DNA of 64,000 nucleotides. Origin: Tiliqua scincoides. Taxonomy: Eukaryota > Chordata > Lepidosauria > Squamata > Scincidae. Positions 12,201 through 22,770 of the stretch are shown here, piece by piece (the stretch's first letter is position 1; each line of letters begins with the position of its first letter). The notes under the pieces are model-generated. The model did no database searches. It was not told the DNA's origin and worked only from the letters and a program-made list of their open reading frames with translations. The translations under genes were made by a program, and so were the position numbers. The DNA lies in NCBI RefSeq assembly GCF_035046505.1, contig NC_089824.1:223838244-223902243 (forward strand). The letters run 5' to 3'.

Positions 12201-15200
12201 GTTCTGCACTTCCGCCTTGGCTTAAAGAGCCTGGGGAGGAGCATGGAAAGGGCACAGAGGTCTTGGTTCTCAGAGCAGCTCCATCAGTGGACTGGAGGAA
12301 GCTGGTGGGCAGAAGTGGGGAGCAAAGCACCCTTCACCTACTCCTACTCCCCCGACTTACCTTCAGTAGCCTATCTCAGAATGCCAGGTGCAATGGAGTG
12401 ACAACATGATGCAGGTCTCTTGTGGCCTTGTGTGCTCCCAGAGCACACAAGTGTGTGCACTCAGCATGTGGTTGGTCTGTGGAACTCCTTGCCACAGGAA
12501 GTGGTGATGGCATCTGGCCTGGATGCCTTGAAAAGGGGATTGGACATGTTTCTGGAGGAAAAATCCATTACGGGTTACAAGCCATGATGCGTATGTGCAA
12601 CCTCCCGATTTTAGAAATGGGCTTTGTCAGATGCAAGGGAGGGCACTAGGATGAGGTCTCGTTATCTGGTGTGCTCCTGGGGCATTTGGTGGGCCGCTGT
12701 GAGATGCAGGAAGCTGGACTAGATGAGCCTTTGGCCTGATCCAGCACCCAGGCTCTTTTTATGTTCTTATCACCCAATGCAATTGTCATGACTTGCATCA
12801 TGGATGGGCCAGCCACAATCATTTGCTAGACAGAGCAAACGCAGCTACCCTCCCCCAGGACCCACCCCCCTGAGAGTTCAACTGCAGGCTTCGCCAGGCA
12901 GACAGCAGGTTCTTAAGAGTACCAGCTGTGGCCACAGTGGTGGAAGTCATCTGAGCCCAGCAGGACTGTCTCCTGTGAACCTGCTGCCCCTGGTTCTACT
13001 TCACGCAGACATACATGCATAGCACATGCACTGTGCTATGGCCCCTCCCTGTCATGTTCCCAGCACACAGAAGCAGCAATTGCTCTGTTTGCTGCCCTGT
13101 TACCTGCAGAGCACACAGATGTGCGGCTCTGTCGGCTCAGAAGAACCTGCAGTCTGCACTCGGCAGGTGGGACCCGGAGCTGGTTACCAACAGGCCTGTG
13201 TTCCTTCCACACAGGCTCTGCAGAGGAAAGAAGTGTGTACAAGAAGGCCCTTGCCGAGCTGACGGGGGCCAGACCCTCAGCAAGGCGTGCGAGTGTCTCC
13301 GATGAAGCCGCCTCCGAACTGATCACGCACCCCGAGCTCTTTGGGAAATTCAAGCTGGTTCAGCCTCCCGTGCTTGGCAGGGACATTGACCTGCTCCTCA
13401 CGCTCGCCAATCTGTCCACGGTACCCAAGACGGTCACTGTGAACCTGAGTGTCTCCACTGTCCTCTACACCCGGGCGGCTGTCAAGGAGATCCTGAAGGA
13501 AGCCACCACCGTCAGCCTTGGCTCCAAGGAAGGTAACTGGCACTCAGGAAGGATGCCCAGGGCAGGAGTGTGTGCTGGGCCACAGCACCCCCCACCCGCT
13601 GCACTCACACCACCCCCTCAATCCCCCCTCTTGCTTTTCTTGGGGCTTCTGGGCTCAGAGGCTCTTGCCAGCCTCCCCTTGCACAGCCTTCAGTGACTAC
13701 AGGAAAATATGGTCTGCGAGAGGGTTCTGCTGAGTGTGGAGCTTTCTCCACAGATCCCTCCCCCCCCCCCCAAAAAGCTGCAAGTGCCAAAGAGGTCCAG
13801 GCCCCCAGCAAGACTTCAAAGGAGCAGGCAAAGCTCATGAATCAGAGCAGCTGCAGGTGGCACCCAGAGAGGGGACAGCACCAGGAAGAGGGAGACACCC
13901 CCACACACACTGCCAGGTTGCCCCAGTTGTGCAGCAAGCCCCCCTTGAGAGGGTTAAGGTGGGTCAAGAGAAGAGCCAAGTGGGAGGCCAGTCCCTCGTC
14001 TCCCATCCCCCCCAGGAAGAGTAGCTTCCTCCTGCTCTGGATGGACACGGCTTCTCTGGGCAGGCCTGGTTGGCAACCTTCAGTCTCGAAAGACTCTGGT
14101 ATAAGCCTACAGCACCCGGTATTCCCAGGCGGTCTCCCATCCAAGTACTAACCAGGCCTGACCCTGCTTAGCTTCTGAGATCAGGCACGTGCAGGGTAAC
14201 AGTTGCTGCAGCATCACCTGAAAGGCTCTGGAGCTGCTGGAGAGAGCAGCACCGCAGGGGTCCCGCTGGAGGCCTCCCAGCTGAGGGTGCCCTGGAGGTG
14301 GAGAGGGTGCTGGTGGGGGCAGTGGGGCTGAGCAGGCCCTTCTCCCTGATGTGCAACAAATGAATGGCGCTCAGCCCCAGGGAGGTGCCTTACGCCTCCT
14401 CCTTGACTTTCAGAGAAACACCTCCCACTGCGCATCACCTATGCTCACTACGGAGCATCCCTGACAGATGACAAGAAGATCCTGGTGACGGCCTTGTGCG
14501 ATGTCGCACAGGGCGTGAAGCTGCTGGTGGAGAAAGCCATCACCCTGGAGAGCACCAACATCTCCATCATGGTGAGGGTCTCTGCTGCACAGCCCCTCCA
14601 AGCACTGCTGTGGGGTGTGCTGCTCGGGGGCCATTGCCTGCTGCTGCCTGCCTGGAGACCAGGACCCATCCCTGCCCCCATCCTTGCTTTCTCTTTCTGG
14701 AGCACTGGTGCTCGCTTCTGTCGCTGCAGGGCCTGCTCCCCTCTCCCCTGTGGTCAGCTTCAGGGCTCTCATGGCACAAGGCGCAGGCCTCTCCTGAATC
14801 GCTGGGCAGGGCTTCCGTCCTCCACCCTCCCTGGAGAGAGCCAAGGGCAGGTCAGAATCCCACACTGCCCGGCACTGCTCAGTGCGCCCACCAGCCACCA
14901 GCCAGAGCACTGTTGGTCCTCTGTAGACAATCGCAGAGCCCTCCCACTAGTCAAGAAGCCCACTGAGCGGGACTGAGCCCGGATCCTGTGCAAGGCTCTT
15001 CCCCAGCTGCTCAGGCTTCCAGGAAGAACGGAAAAGGCCTCGTGGTCTGGACTAGCCCCACTTTCTGCAGGGAAGGATAAGCCAGTCAGGCATCCATAGG
15101 GAGGCGGGAAGGGGATTCAATAACAGCTGTATCAGTTGTTTATGCTCCAGAGGGTCCTTCAGTCAATGTCTCCTGAAAGAAGGCAAGGTGGGCCTCTGTC

Positions 15201-16339
15201 CCACTACTGCATCACAGGAACCAATCTCAGCATGCAACAGCAGGCCTGTGCACAGGGGAGACTCCTGGAGAGAGCCAAGCCTTCCTCTCCAGGGGGTCCC
15301 CCCAGCAGACGCAGCTTGCAGTCTGATGAGGGGACAGTGTGAGAAGCCACTGCCAGTGGCGGGTGAGCAAGACCTTCTTGCAGGAAGTCCCCGCCCCAGC
15401 CCCGTCTCTGGTGCTTCTGCTTCCACTGGCCTGCTCTGCATTCACTCTCCTGGAGGAAGGAAGGCCTCCAGCCCACCAACTGCCCTCCTGCTGAGAGAGC
15501 AAGCAGGTGACGGATCGCTGAAAGGGTCTTTCCTGCCTGCAGGCCCCCCCGAACGTGGTCGCAAACAAGCCGGCCACCGTGGAGATTGCCTACGCCAACC
15601 CACTCCCAGAGCCTGTGGACAACTGCATTCTGCTGGTGACGCTCATGGGCCAGGCGGTTAAGATCAAGTAAGTGGGGTGGGGGTGGAAAGGGATCTCGCT
15701 CCCAGGAGGCCCTCCGTGGCGGAGGCGCAATGCCTGGGGCAATTTCCCCATCCTGTGGCTGCAGGCACTGGACCCGCTCACTACGGGCAGCTGCACAATC
15801 GTTCTCTCCTCCCCATGGCACTTCTAGAGGGTGGTGGAGTTTTTCTGGAAGAGGCAGGAATGGCCACTTCTAAGCCTCCAGGGGTGAGGGGGGGGGAATG
15901 CAAAGACAGTCCCTGAGCCTTGTGCAGCTTGGTTGGGGAGGGGCTGGGCGGCTGTCTTCTTCACCCACCTGAGTCGAGCTGCCAGCACTTGCCCACCTCC
16001 ACATGGCAGCCGTGGGAAAGTAGCCCTTGCAGCCATGCCGGCCCTCGCATGGGGGGAGGAGTCCAGCATTTCCCCTGGCAGTCACGCGAGCAGCAGATCA
16101 TCCAAGTCCCCCACCCACCCACGTGGATGCCTGCCAGGCCACTCGCCCCGGGACCCACCAGCTCTCGCCTTCCTTGCAGCGTGGCAGGCCTGGCACCTGG
16201 AGAAAATTCCAAGATCTACTTCGAGTTCACTCCGCACAGCCCAGGAGCGATGCAACTGCACGTGGACTTCTCCTGCAACAAGTTCCACCACGTCAAGGGC
16301 TTTGTCCTCATGAACGTGGCACCAGCTGGCACTGCGTGA
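3249..16339 (+). CDS. TGM3/TGM6-type transglutaminase, 3' ten exons (5' end outside window)
   Basis: Calcium-dependent protein-glutamine gamma-glutamyltransferase that would form glutamyl-lysine cross-links. Coding exons: 3249-3367, 4195-4323, 4473-4653, 4856-4991, 8201-8304, 8400-8642, 13215-13532, 14414-14571, 15543-15667, 16180-16339 (stop TGA 16337). All have AG/GT borders and compatible phases, giving about 556 residues. Exon sizes 119, 129 and 104 are those usual for the family. The triad is intact: Cys in YGQCW (4623-4625), His in DYHVWNECW (8208-8210) and Asp in VVDSTPQE (8277-8279). The two C-terminal beta-barrels follow and end in a DFSCNKF motif. Motifs such as [21 protein letters not shown] and DFSCNKF are most like TGM3/TGM6, although some early segments (NEAER, DLSL) recall EPB42. 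The calcium loop has one extra residue. The linker after the core has an RRAS site. It lies head-to-tail with TGM5 in the position of mammalian TGM7. The exact orthologue is unresolved, so no symbol is given. Confidence 0.9.
4992..8200 (+). other. Intron between the fourth and fifth visible exons of the TGM3-like gene
   Basis: About 3.2 kb, GT-AG. It contains a minus-strand CR1 3' tail (5530-5595) followed by a degraded LINE-like stretch to about 5800, a G homopolymer near 6220-6231, and otherwise GC-rich sequence where I see no conserved exon. Confidence 0.7.
5530..5595 (-). repeat. CR1 LINE 3' tail
   Basis: Reads GAACATCAGAAGAGCC then the motif CATCTAGTCCAGCTTC, which is the reverse complement of the CR1 3' terminus seen at 43080-43160. 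It is short and 5' truncated. Confidence 0.8.
8868..8904 (+). repeat. (CAGT)n microsatellite
   Basis: Nine consecutive CAGT units just downstream of an exon in the first transglutaminase gene. Confidence 0.95.
9165..9320 (+). repeat. CR1 LINE reverse-transcriptase fragment
   Basis: The plus strand encodes [14 protein letters not shown] and then QEITALS, a decayed form of the CR1 RT block usually written as P-x-D-W-K-x-A-x-V-T-P followed by G-N-Y-R-P-V-S-L. There are internal frame breaks. Family assignment follows from that motif. Confidence 0.7.
9831..10192 (+). mobile_element. Non-autonomous hAT-Charlie-like DNA transposon with 8-bp TSD
   Basis: The element begins CAGTGGTTCTCAAACTG and ends TGTGAGAACCACTG, so its ends are inverted copies of each other, as in Charlie-type hAT elements. 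It is flanked on both sides by the same 8 bases, CTATGGAA (9823-9830 and 10193-10200), the duplication length characteristic of hAT. The 362-bp body has no transposase frame, so it depended on a transposase elsewhere. It lies in an intron of the TGM3-like gene. Confidence 0.95.
12465..12770 (+). repeat. CR1 LINE 3' part
   Basis: Encodes [20 protein letters not shown]-like codons in a shifted frame that correspond to the CR1 C-terminal block (L-W-N-S-L-P), then the 3' untranslated sequence up to TTTTTATGTTCTTATC. Older than the copies at 42.4 and 63.8 kb, judging by substitutions. Confidence 0.85.
14069..14197 (-). repeat. 5S rRNA-headed SINE with LINE-type 3' tail (5' truncated)
   Basis: On the minus strand 14197-14103 reads as about the last 95 nt of vertebrate 5S rRNA, with the internal promoter region (AAGCTAAGCAGGG, then GGATGGGAGACCGCCTGG) almost unchanged; two differences look like CpG decay, and about 10 nt are deleted near its 5' end. 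At the 5S 3' end it passes into ATACCAGAGTCTTTCGAG and ACTGAAGGTTGCCAAC, the 3' tail of the LINE at 47966-48888. The tail contains the hairpin AGTCT-TTCG-AGACT. A 5S head on a LINE tail defines a SINE3-type element. No clear target duplication is visible. It lies in the intron before the 14414 exon. Confidence 0.88.
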
Positions 16340-16368
16340 TCCTGCAGGGATGGGGCTATGGCAGAGTC

Positions 16369-16374
16369 ATTAAA
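16369..16374 (+). promoter_or_regulatory. Polyadenylation signal ATTAAA of the TGM3-like gene
   Basis: ATTAAA 30 bp after the stop codon, the common variant hexamer. It implies a very short 3' UTR. Confidence 0.75.
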
Positions 16375-17539
16375 TCCAACTTTCCAAGTCAGAGCGTTGT
16401 GGGATCTGCTGGCACAGCGGTGTGGAAGCAAGGGGGTCGAGGTGCAGCTCAGTCTCCTGACAGGGGCCGGCTGTGTGGCTGGGAGGGAGGTGCATCCGTG
16501 GTTCCTCCGGTGTCGGCTGGGCTGCTTCCCCAGACAAGCCCAGAAGTGAGGTGCTGGAGGCCCTGCACAGCCCCCTGCTGGAAACTCGACTGATGGAGTA
16601 TTGGGACCGGCCTCTGCTACTGAGGGTTCAGGAGCTGTGCCCCCCTTGGTCACTTCTGGCACCAGCCCGACCAGCTGTGAGCTGCCTGGCAGAGCCACTC
16701 CCCCACAGCATGTTTCCAGCCATCAGCGGTGCCCAGGCAAGAAGGCCTCTGCAGCCACTGAAAGAAAGGCTCACACTACAGGAGGGGTGGAACAGCACTC
16801 ACATGCACTCACGCAGCAGCAGTGGCTTGGGGTGATCAGAACTGCTCCAGCTTGTGCCAGTCTGTCGTCCCAGGAATTGACCATGGCAAGAGGGAAAGCA
16901 CAGTGTGCTGCAGACAGGCCCTGAGAAGGTGGGAGCAGGAGGACGCTGAACATGACCACATTAAAAGCCACACTTCACCCCCTGCCACGCTCAGTGTCTC
17001 ATGCAGTGGAAAGCAGATGTGTCCCTTTAAACGCTGGCCACATAATATGGAGTGAGGGGACAGGGTGGCAAGCGCTGCTGTCGTTTGAAGCTTTAGTGCA
17101 GGGTGGGGGGGTCCACTTCCCGTGTGTGCTTAGCAAGTGTGAGCGGATCCAAGTCCCCGTCTCCACAGTCAGCTGGAGGAAGGTGAGGGAGGGTTGCTCT
17201 GAGTCTGCTGCTTCTCCCACCTTCCTGTCACTTCCCGGCCGGGCTGGCCATGACTCTGAGGATCACCTGCCGAGGAGGACCCCAGCAGGTGCCAGAATCC
17301 TGCTCTGGAGCACATGAAGGCAAGAGACACGTTAGCAGGAAGCAAGCACTGATAGGCCAAGAGCCTCGAGTGGGCAGCATCCCTTCAGGCAGGAGGGCAC
17401 ACATTCTGCGAGGCCCAAATCCCCTCCTCGCTGAACCAGCGTTCAGCCTCTTTCCAAAGGTTTCTCGCAGGAGCTTCTCAGTGCACCCGGCTTCCCAGGA
17501 AGCCTCCCCCTTTCCCAGTTTGTCATTTTGCCACCTCAA

Positions 17540-18010
17540 GAAGCTTCTGGATCCTGCATGAGAACAGACGAAAGCCCTGATAGACCAGGCTGGGGAGGGG
17601 GCCATTCGCTTCAACATCCCATCTCCCACAGTGGTCCACCAGCTGCTGCTGGAAACCCACAAGCAGGAGAGGATGGCCCCCCTCTGTCCCACCACGGCTT
17701 CCCTGCAACTGCTAAGGGAAAAGGCGCCCCACTGCACTGGCAATCCTGGCTCATGCCGCCCAGGGCCAGGACCGCAGAATGCCACTCCCCCCACCAGTTG
17801 CCCCCCCCCGACTGCTGCACCGGAACCACATGCAACACACTTCTTGGAGGAACCTGGACGCGGCACAGAGCCGTCCTGATTGGTGATGGACCCAGGGACA
17901 GATCTCCAGGAATCAGTCCAGTCCCTCCTTAAAGCCATTCAAGCTGACAGCCGTCACCCATCTTATGGCAATGAATTCCACAGACAAATCCTGAGCTTCT
18001 GTCTGCCCTG
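17540..18010 (-). repeat. CR1-like LINE, old copy
   Basis: The reverse strand contains the CR1 C-terminal coding block in decayed form (TCTGTGGAATTCATTGCC, then GCTTTAAGGAGGGACTGGAC), followed by a tail mentioning the 'CCTGCTTGTGGGTTTCC' motif of CR1 3' ends. Heavily mutated. Confidence 0.65.
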
Positions 18011-19269
18011 AATCTCTCACCTCTCTGTTTGGGAGCGGCCTTTCTCCACAATGGATTCCCTCCCCCTCAAAGCAAGACAGGCCTCCCTCAGGGTTCCAGC
18101 AGCAACTGAAAACCCAACTGCTCCTTCCTGCTGCTTCTTTATGTTACGGAGCTCAGGCTGGCCGCAGTGGAGTTGTTGGTGCTGATCAGAGGCTGCTTCC
18201 TTCCTCGTTACCAACACTGTTTTTCAGTATTCTTGACTGTTGGCTGTTGGAAAAGGGGCTCTGGGGTTTCTAGGAAGCAGAGCTCTCAGCAGAAGAAGCT
18301 TTTCCTATGGAAGTCCCCCCCAGCCAAGGGTAGGGAGGGGTGGGCAGCTGGCGGGTGACCAGGCACACTCAGGGGGCCCTCAGCTCCACTGCTTGGCAGT
18401 GGCTGCTGCTTCCAAGGCACTGCCAGGGGAGAGACTTCCCCTTTCTCCAGAATGCCAAGGGGAATTGGAGGGCCCTGCCCAGACATCACTGCAGTCAGCA
18501 GGCAAATAGGGCTTGAGCGATTCAAGGGGCCTGCAGCTGCTCCTGGGGGAGATGCAGAAGGGGGAGCCCCTCCACACACGTGGCTGCTGGCGAGCGAGCA
18601 AGACGCTGCCCCCAACAGTGCGCCAGATGGGCAGCCGGCTGTCCTCTGGCCGGAGAGCCACCAGAGCGTTGGTGCTCCACTGAGCAAGAGGGCCTGTGGC
18701 TGGACAGGAAAGGCCAGGCCAGCCTGACGGGGGGGGGGAGCTGCTCCCAGGACTGAACCACAGGAGTCATCAGTCAACACTGCTGGGCCTAAAGGCAGGC
18801 TGGGACTGAGAGCCGCATTCCTGGGTCCTGAAGCATCACAATGGCCAGGAGACCTGTGCTGATTGAAGGAGGTGGGGGTTACGTGGGGACAAGGAGAGGA
18901 AATGGCGGCAAGAGAGGAAGCGAGGGGCACAGCACGGGTGGGCTGTCTTTGTGGGCGGGCTTGTTTAGCAGCTCCTTGGGGGAGGCCTAAAAGCCACCAC
19001 AGAACTGACTGGTGTGCCAGGATGTGCGTGTTGCGCTGGCCCATGCAGCGCACGTGACAACAGAGCCCTCCAGCCCAGGCATGTTTTGGTTGAAGACCTG
19101 CTTGCCTGATGGGGAAGCAGCAGGAGAGTCAGAGGTGAAAGACTCCCTCTGGAGCTGGGGGTCTCCTTCGCTCATCTCTCCCCAGCAGTGCGTTTCCTCC
19201 TCCGCCTGCTGCAGACTCAGCCAGCAAAAGCAACCGGGGGCTCCTCTGGCTCACGCTGGAGGGGCAGTC

Positions 19270-19850
19270 GGGTGGAGCCATCACTCGCTGTGAGCCCGCG
19301 GAAAGCAGGCTGGCTGGGCCCTGCTGCTCCAGCTGCTCCGCGTCCCACCAGCTCAGGCGGGGCTGCCGGGTGAAGATGTCCCTCCTCTCCTGGGCAGGAG
19401 GGAGCAGCACGTCGCAGGCAGGCAGGCTGGGCCGGGCCTGGCTCGCCGGTGCGGGCGCCACAAGGAGCTCCTCGCGCCGCTCGGCGTCGGCCCCCAATCC
19501 CGCCTCCAGGCGGCGCGGCAGGCACGAGGCGCGCTCCGGCGGCCGGAGCGAGCTGCCTGCTGTCCCTGCGCCCTGCGAGGCCCGCCGGCCGGGGCTGCAG
19601 CCGCGCTCCTGCCTGGGGAGCGGCCCCGGCCGCGGCTCGCCCAGCAGCGCCTCCGGTTGTTCGCGGGCCTGGGGCCTGGCCGCAGGCAGCTTCAGCGGGC
19701 GGGGAGAGCGCCCCTCTGCGAAAGCCCGGCTCCAGTCCGGCCGCTCCTTGGAGGGAGGTGGCAGCGGCGCTGGCCTCGGGAGAGGGGGCCCCGCATGCTG
19801 CTGACGGTCCACTGGGTGGTGGTTCAGCCCAGACCACCCCAGCCCCATGG
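19270..19850 (-). other. Orphan CpG-rich patch with a possible unrecognised coding exon
   Basis: A GC- and CpG-rich block far from any start of the recognised genes. On the minus strand one frame stays open across the patch (open from about 20103 to 19129). Its codons show strong third-position G/C, and the peptide includes ERPDWSRAFAEGRSP and later RRDIFTRQPRLSWWDAEQLE. Other frames of the same DNA are more mixed at their third positions by eye. I recognise no family. It could be an exon of an unknown gene, a pseudogene, or chance in GC-rich DNA; a long plus-strand frame also overlaps it. No splice sites could be assigned with confidence. Confidence 0.3.
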
Positions 19851-20274
19851 CAGGCACCGAGGTTTTGGGCTGGTCTCCTTGGGGGGCACATTGCAGTAAT
19901 CCAAACAGCCACAGACCCCAAACCTGCCATCCAAGGTCAGCCAAGTAAAAGCAAAGCAGATACAAAACCGCCAGCTTTCCAGCGCAACAGAGAGCTGCAG
20001 CAGCCAGCGAGGGAGGGCGGGGAGCAGGAGTTGGTGCCGACTGACTTGGCCTCCTTTCTGACAGCAGTTGGCACTCGCCTTCTTTTGGAAACTCGCATTG
20101 CACCTTCTGGCTCAGTTTTTCCTGATCTCTGCCTTGGAAGGAACTCTTAGGGTTTCCAGCTGGCCCAGCAGCCTTGCCCCAGTTCTAGACAATTTCATTC
20201 TAAAAAACGGAGAGTTCTGCTTCTTTTCCCAAAGCAGCCCTGTGTGAGCCTGAAACAGCCTCCCACTCTTTTCT

Positions 20275-21230
20275 GCACCTTTCCAGTTCCACTGGGTCCT
20301 TTCTGAGAAGTGGTGACCAGAACTTAATGCAGTTGTGGCCTCACCATTGATTTGTACAACAGCATTATTATATTGGCTGCCTTATTCTCATTCCCAGTCT
20401 TAGTTATCCTGAGCATGGAATTGGCCTTCTTCACCGCACTGCACACAGGGTGTGACACTTTCATTGAACTGTCCGCCAATACCCTCAGATCTCTCTCTCT
20501 CTCTCTCTCTAGATCCATCACAGACGGCTCCAAACCCATCAGCATACAGGTATAACCAAATTATCCACAGATTTTTCACCTGCATTTTATCTCAACATGA
20601 TAAGAAGGGCCTTTAAATTAAAGGGAAAAGGTCATTTAACAATATCCTCCTTAGTGTGGGAGAGGGCAGCTGAGAGACAATCCATCAATCATTCTAAGCT
20701 CCAGGCACTTAGTACAGCTTCACTCCCAGGCAAGTGATCCCTCCCTTTCCCCTGAGCATGTGAAAGAATGACTGATTCTGCCTGAGGGTCTGCCTGATGC
20801 TTCTGTCATGCATTACAATGGTCAGCAAGGCTGTTTTTAAATCAGGGAGCTGTTTTTAAATGAGCAAAGGGACATTGTTTTTAAAATGGATTTCCTTTAA
20901 CTCAGTTTTTGGTATCCACTTGGGTACTGGAAAGGGAACCCTCCTGGATACAGAGTCTCAGCCTGTATATGTGAAGCTTTGATTCTTTGCCCCAATGAGC
21001 TTCACTTTACACGTGCCTACATTGAAACGCATCTGCCATTTTGCTGCCCATTCTCCCAGTTTGGAGAGATCCTTCACAATCCCTTCTGGTCTTCAGAAAA
21101 GTGTCATCCATAAATTTGGCCACCTCGCTGTTTACCCCCAATTCCAGGTCATTGATGAACAATCTGAAAAGCTCTCATCCCAGGACTACTCCTTGGGGCA
21201 CACTGGTTTGACCTGACACTGGTCTTAGAT
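20275..21230 (-). repeat. CR1 LINE, minus orientation
   Basis: The minus strand of 20340-20560 encodes the CR1 peptide block N-x-K-A-A-N-I-I-M-L-L-Y-K-S-M-V-R-P, homologous to the copy at 42450. Sequence from 20960 to 21230 continues into upstream RT sequence. A (CT)n tract at 20491-20510 interrupts it. Broken by several indels. Confidence 0.8.
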
Positions 21231-21381
21231 GCCCACAGGTGGCCTAGAGAGGTTTTCAGCCCTTGGCTGGAGGCTGCACCAGCTGAGTTCTTCCTTGGTT
21301 CACACCAGGCTTTTTAAAAAGTGAAAATTGGAGAGAAACCTGCCTCCCCCCAGCAGCTCACCACCCAGTTGCTCTCCCAGC

Positions 21382-21817
21382 CAGTGGCATAGCTAAGGCA
21401 TCTATCTGGTACCTGGGGTCAAAGAAGATTTGTAGCCCCCCACTCCAAGACAAAATCAAATTTAAGTAAGTAAATAAATAAAAAGTGTGTCCCAATTGGT
21501 TTGAGACACTGTGCTGGGAGGAAGAGGGATGGTTATTCTCCCCCTGTTTTAAGAAAATCCACTTTTTATTCCATAAGGCTGTTGTGTTTTCATTTTCTGG
21601 TTAAACTTTTGATAGAATACAGATATTCCAAAGAGGTTTGTTTCATTGCATTCTGCATTAAATTACCTTTCCAATGATATATAACATGATGGTATTATTG
21701 ATGCATATCAAGATTTTCACAATTTTGGTCACTGGTGTCAAGCTCAGCTTGTTGCCCTCCTAAAGCTTGATGCCCAGTACAACTGCTGCTCCGTGCACCC
21801 CCTTAGCTATGCTACTG
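21382..21817 (+). mobile_element. Probable non-autonomous hAT element with GTAGC-type termini
   Basis: Starts CAGTGGCATAGCTAAGG and ends CCTTAGCTATGCTACTG, an inverted pair with one mismatch near the end. The termini resemble those of the shorter element at 46935-47079. No transposase frame. Flanking 8-bp duplications are not recognisable, so the insertion is probably old. Confidence 0.75.
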
Positions 21818-22639
21818 GTTCCCATAGTCACCCACGCACTCCTTGTGTCTGCCTGAGAGTGGTTGGCAATGCCCTGCTGCCCTTGAGGCTGCCATTGAAG
21901 GGGGCCTGAGTTTCCATCAACTCTGAATTCTGCAGGCCAGCAACGCTGCCTGAGGAGAGGCATTCCGGGCATGTCGCCCCAGAGTTTGCCTGAGACCTGC
22001 TTGCCAGTTTGCTCCTCGGCCCAGGTCAGAGGGGTGCCTCCCCTCAGGGGCTCTCAACAGCCATAGGCCGGGACTGCTCCAGGGCTGCTGCCACATGAAC
22101 TGCTTGGGGCCTTGCTGACTGTCCCCCTCCCATCGCATGAAGGATGGTGGGTGGCACCAGGGCTGACTTGCCTGCTGGTTGTGGAACACCCAACAAGGGA
22201 GAGAAACTGGTCTCTCCCAACACTAGAGTCAAGTGGCGGGAGATTTGCGGCAGAGGATAGGGTTACTCACAGTGCCTTGTTCGTGCATGGAATTGGCTGT
22301 CCCGGCATGTGGTGATCACAGCCGACGTGATGCTTATGGAGGGGAATGGACAGGCCTGGGGAGGACACGTCCATCTGTGCCCACTGAGTGGCTCTGTGCT
22401 ACCTCCGCATTCAGGGCCCGTTCTGCCCAAGTCCCACTGGCTGGAGCCTGCCGTTCTGCAGCGGGTGGGCTTCGCATTGGGGCTGCTGCTGGACCGCTGT
22501 GGGAAGCAGGAGGCTGGGCCAAGCAGTTCGCTGGGCCGATCCATCAGCCAGGCTCCCTCAATGCCCTTCTGTGGTCTCCTTGGTGGCTGTTCCAGCAAAG
22601 GTGTTGAACTGATTTAGATGACCAAAGTTATTCACTTTG

Positions 22640-22770
22640 CATCTGCTGCAACTTATGTGTTCGCTAAATGTTTGCTGTCATGAATGCACTAATGAGGTGA
22701 TTGTAAATTATGTCTTTGCAAGCTGCCTTGAGCATTCCTGCATAAAAGGAAGCTATAAATATAAATAAGA
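22640..22770 (+). repeat. L2-like LINE 3' end
   Basis: Contains the motif GCAAGCTGCCTTGAGCATT followed by an AAATATAAATAA tail. The same layout recurs at 26296-26415, 38165-38285 and 40275-40436. Family name inferred from the tail form. Confidence 0.55.

Larger units (their letters stand above)
8643..13214 (+). other. Large intron of the TGM3-like gene, repeat-bearing
   Basis: A 4.6-kb GT-AG intron. It holds a (CAGT)n microsatellite (8868-8904), a CR1 reverse-transcriptase fragment (9165-9320), a hAT element with perfect target duplication (9831-10192) and a CR1 3' part (12465-12770). I see no transglutaminase-like exon in the rest. Confidence 0.7.

Noticed and set aside
14103-14197. A functional 5S rRNA gene
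   Set aside because: The 5' part is missing, there is an internal deletion, and it runs into a LINE tail instead of a T-rich terminator.
3249-16339. Calling the first gene EPB42 or TGM7
   Set aside because: Catalytic Cys is kept, unlike mammalian EPB42, and core and C-terminal motifs fit TGM3/TGM6 better than TGM7, although early exons share segments with EPB42.
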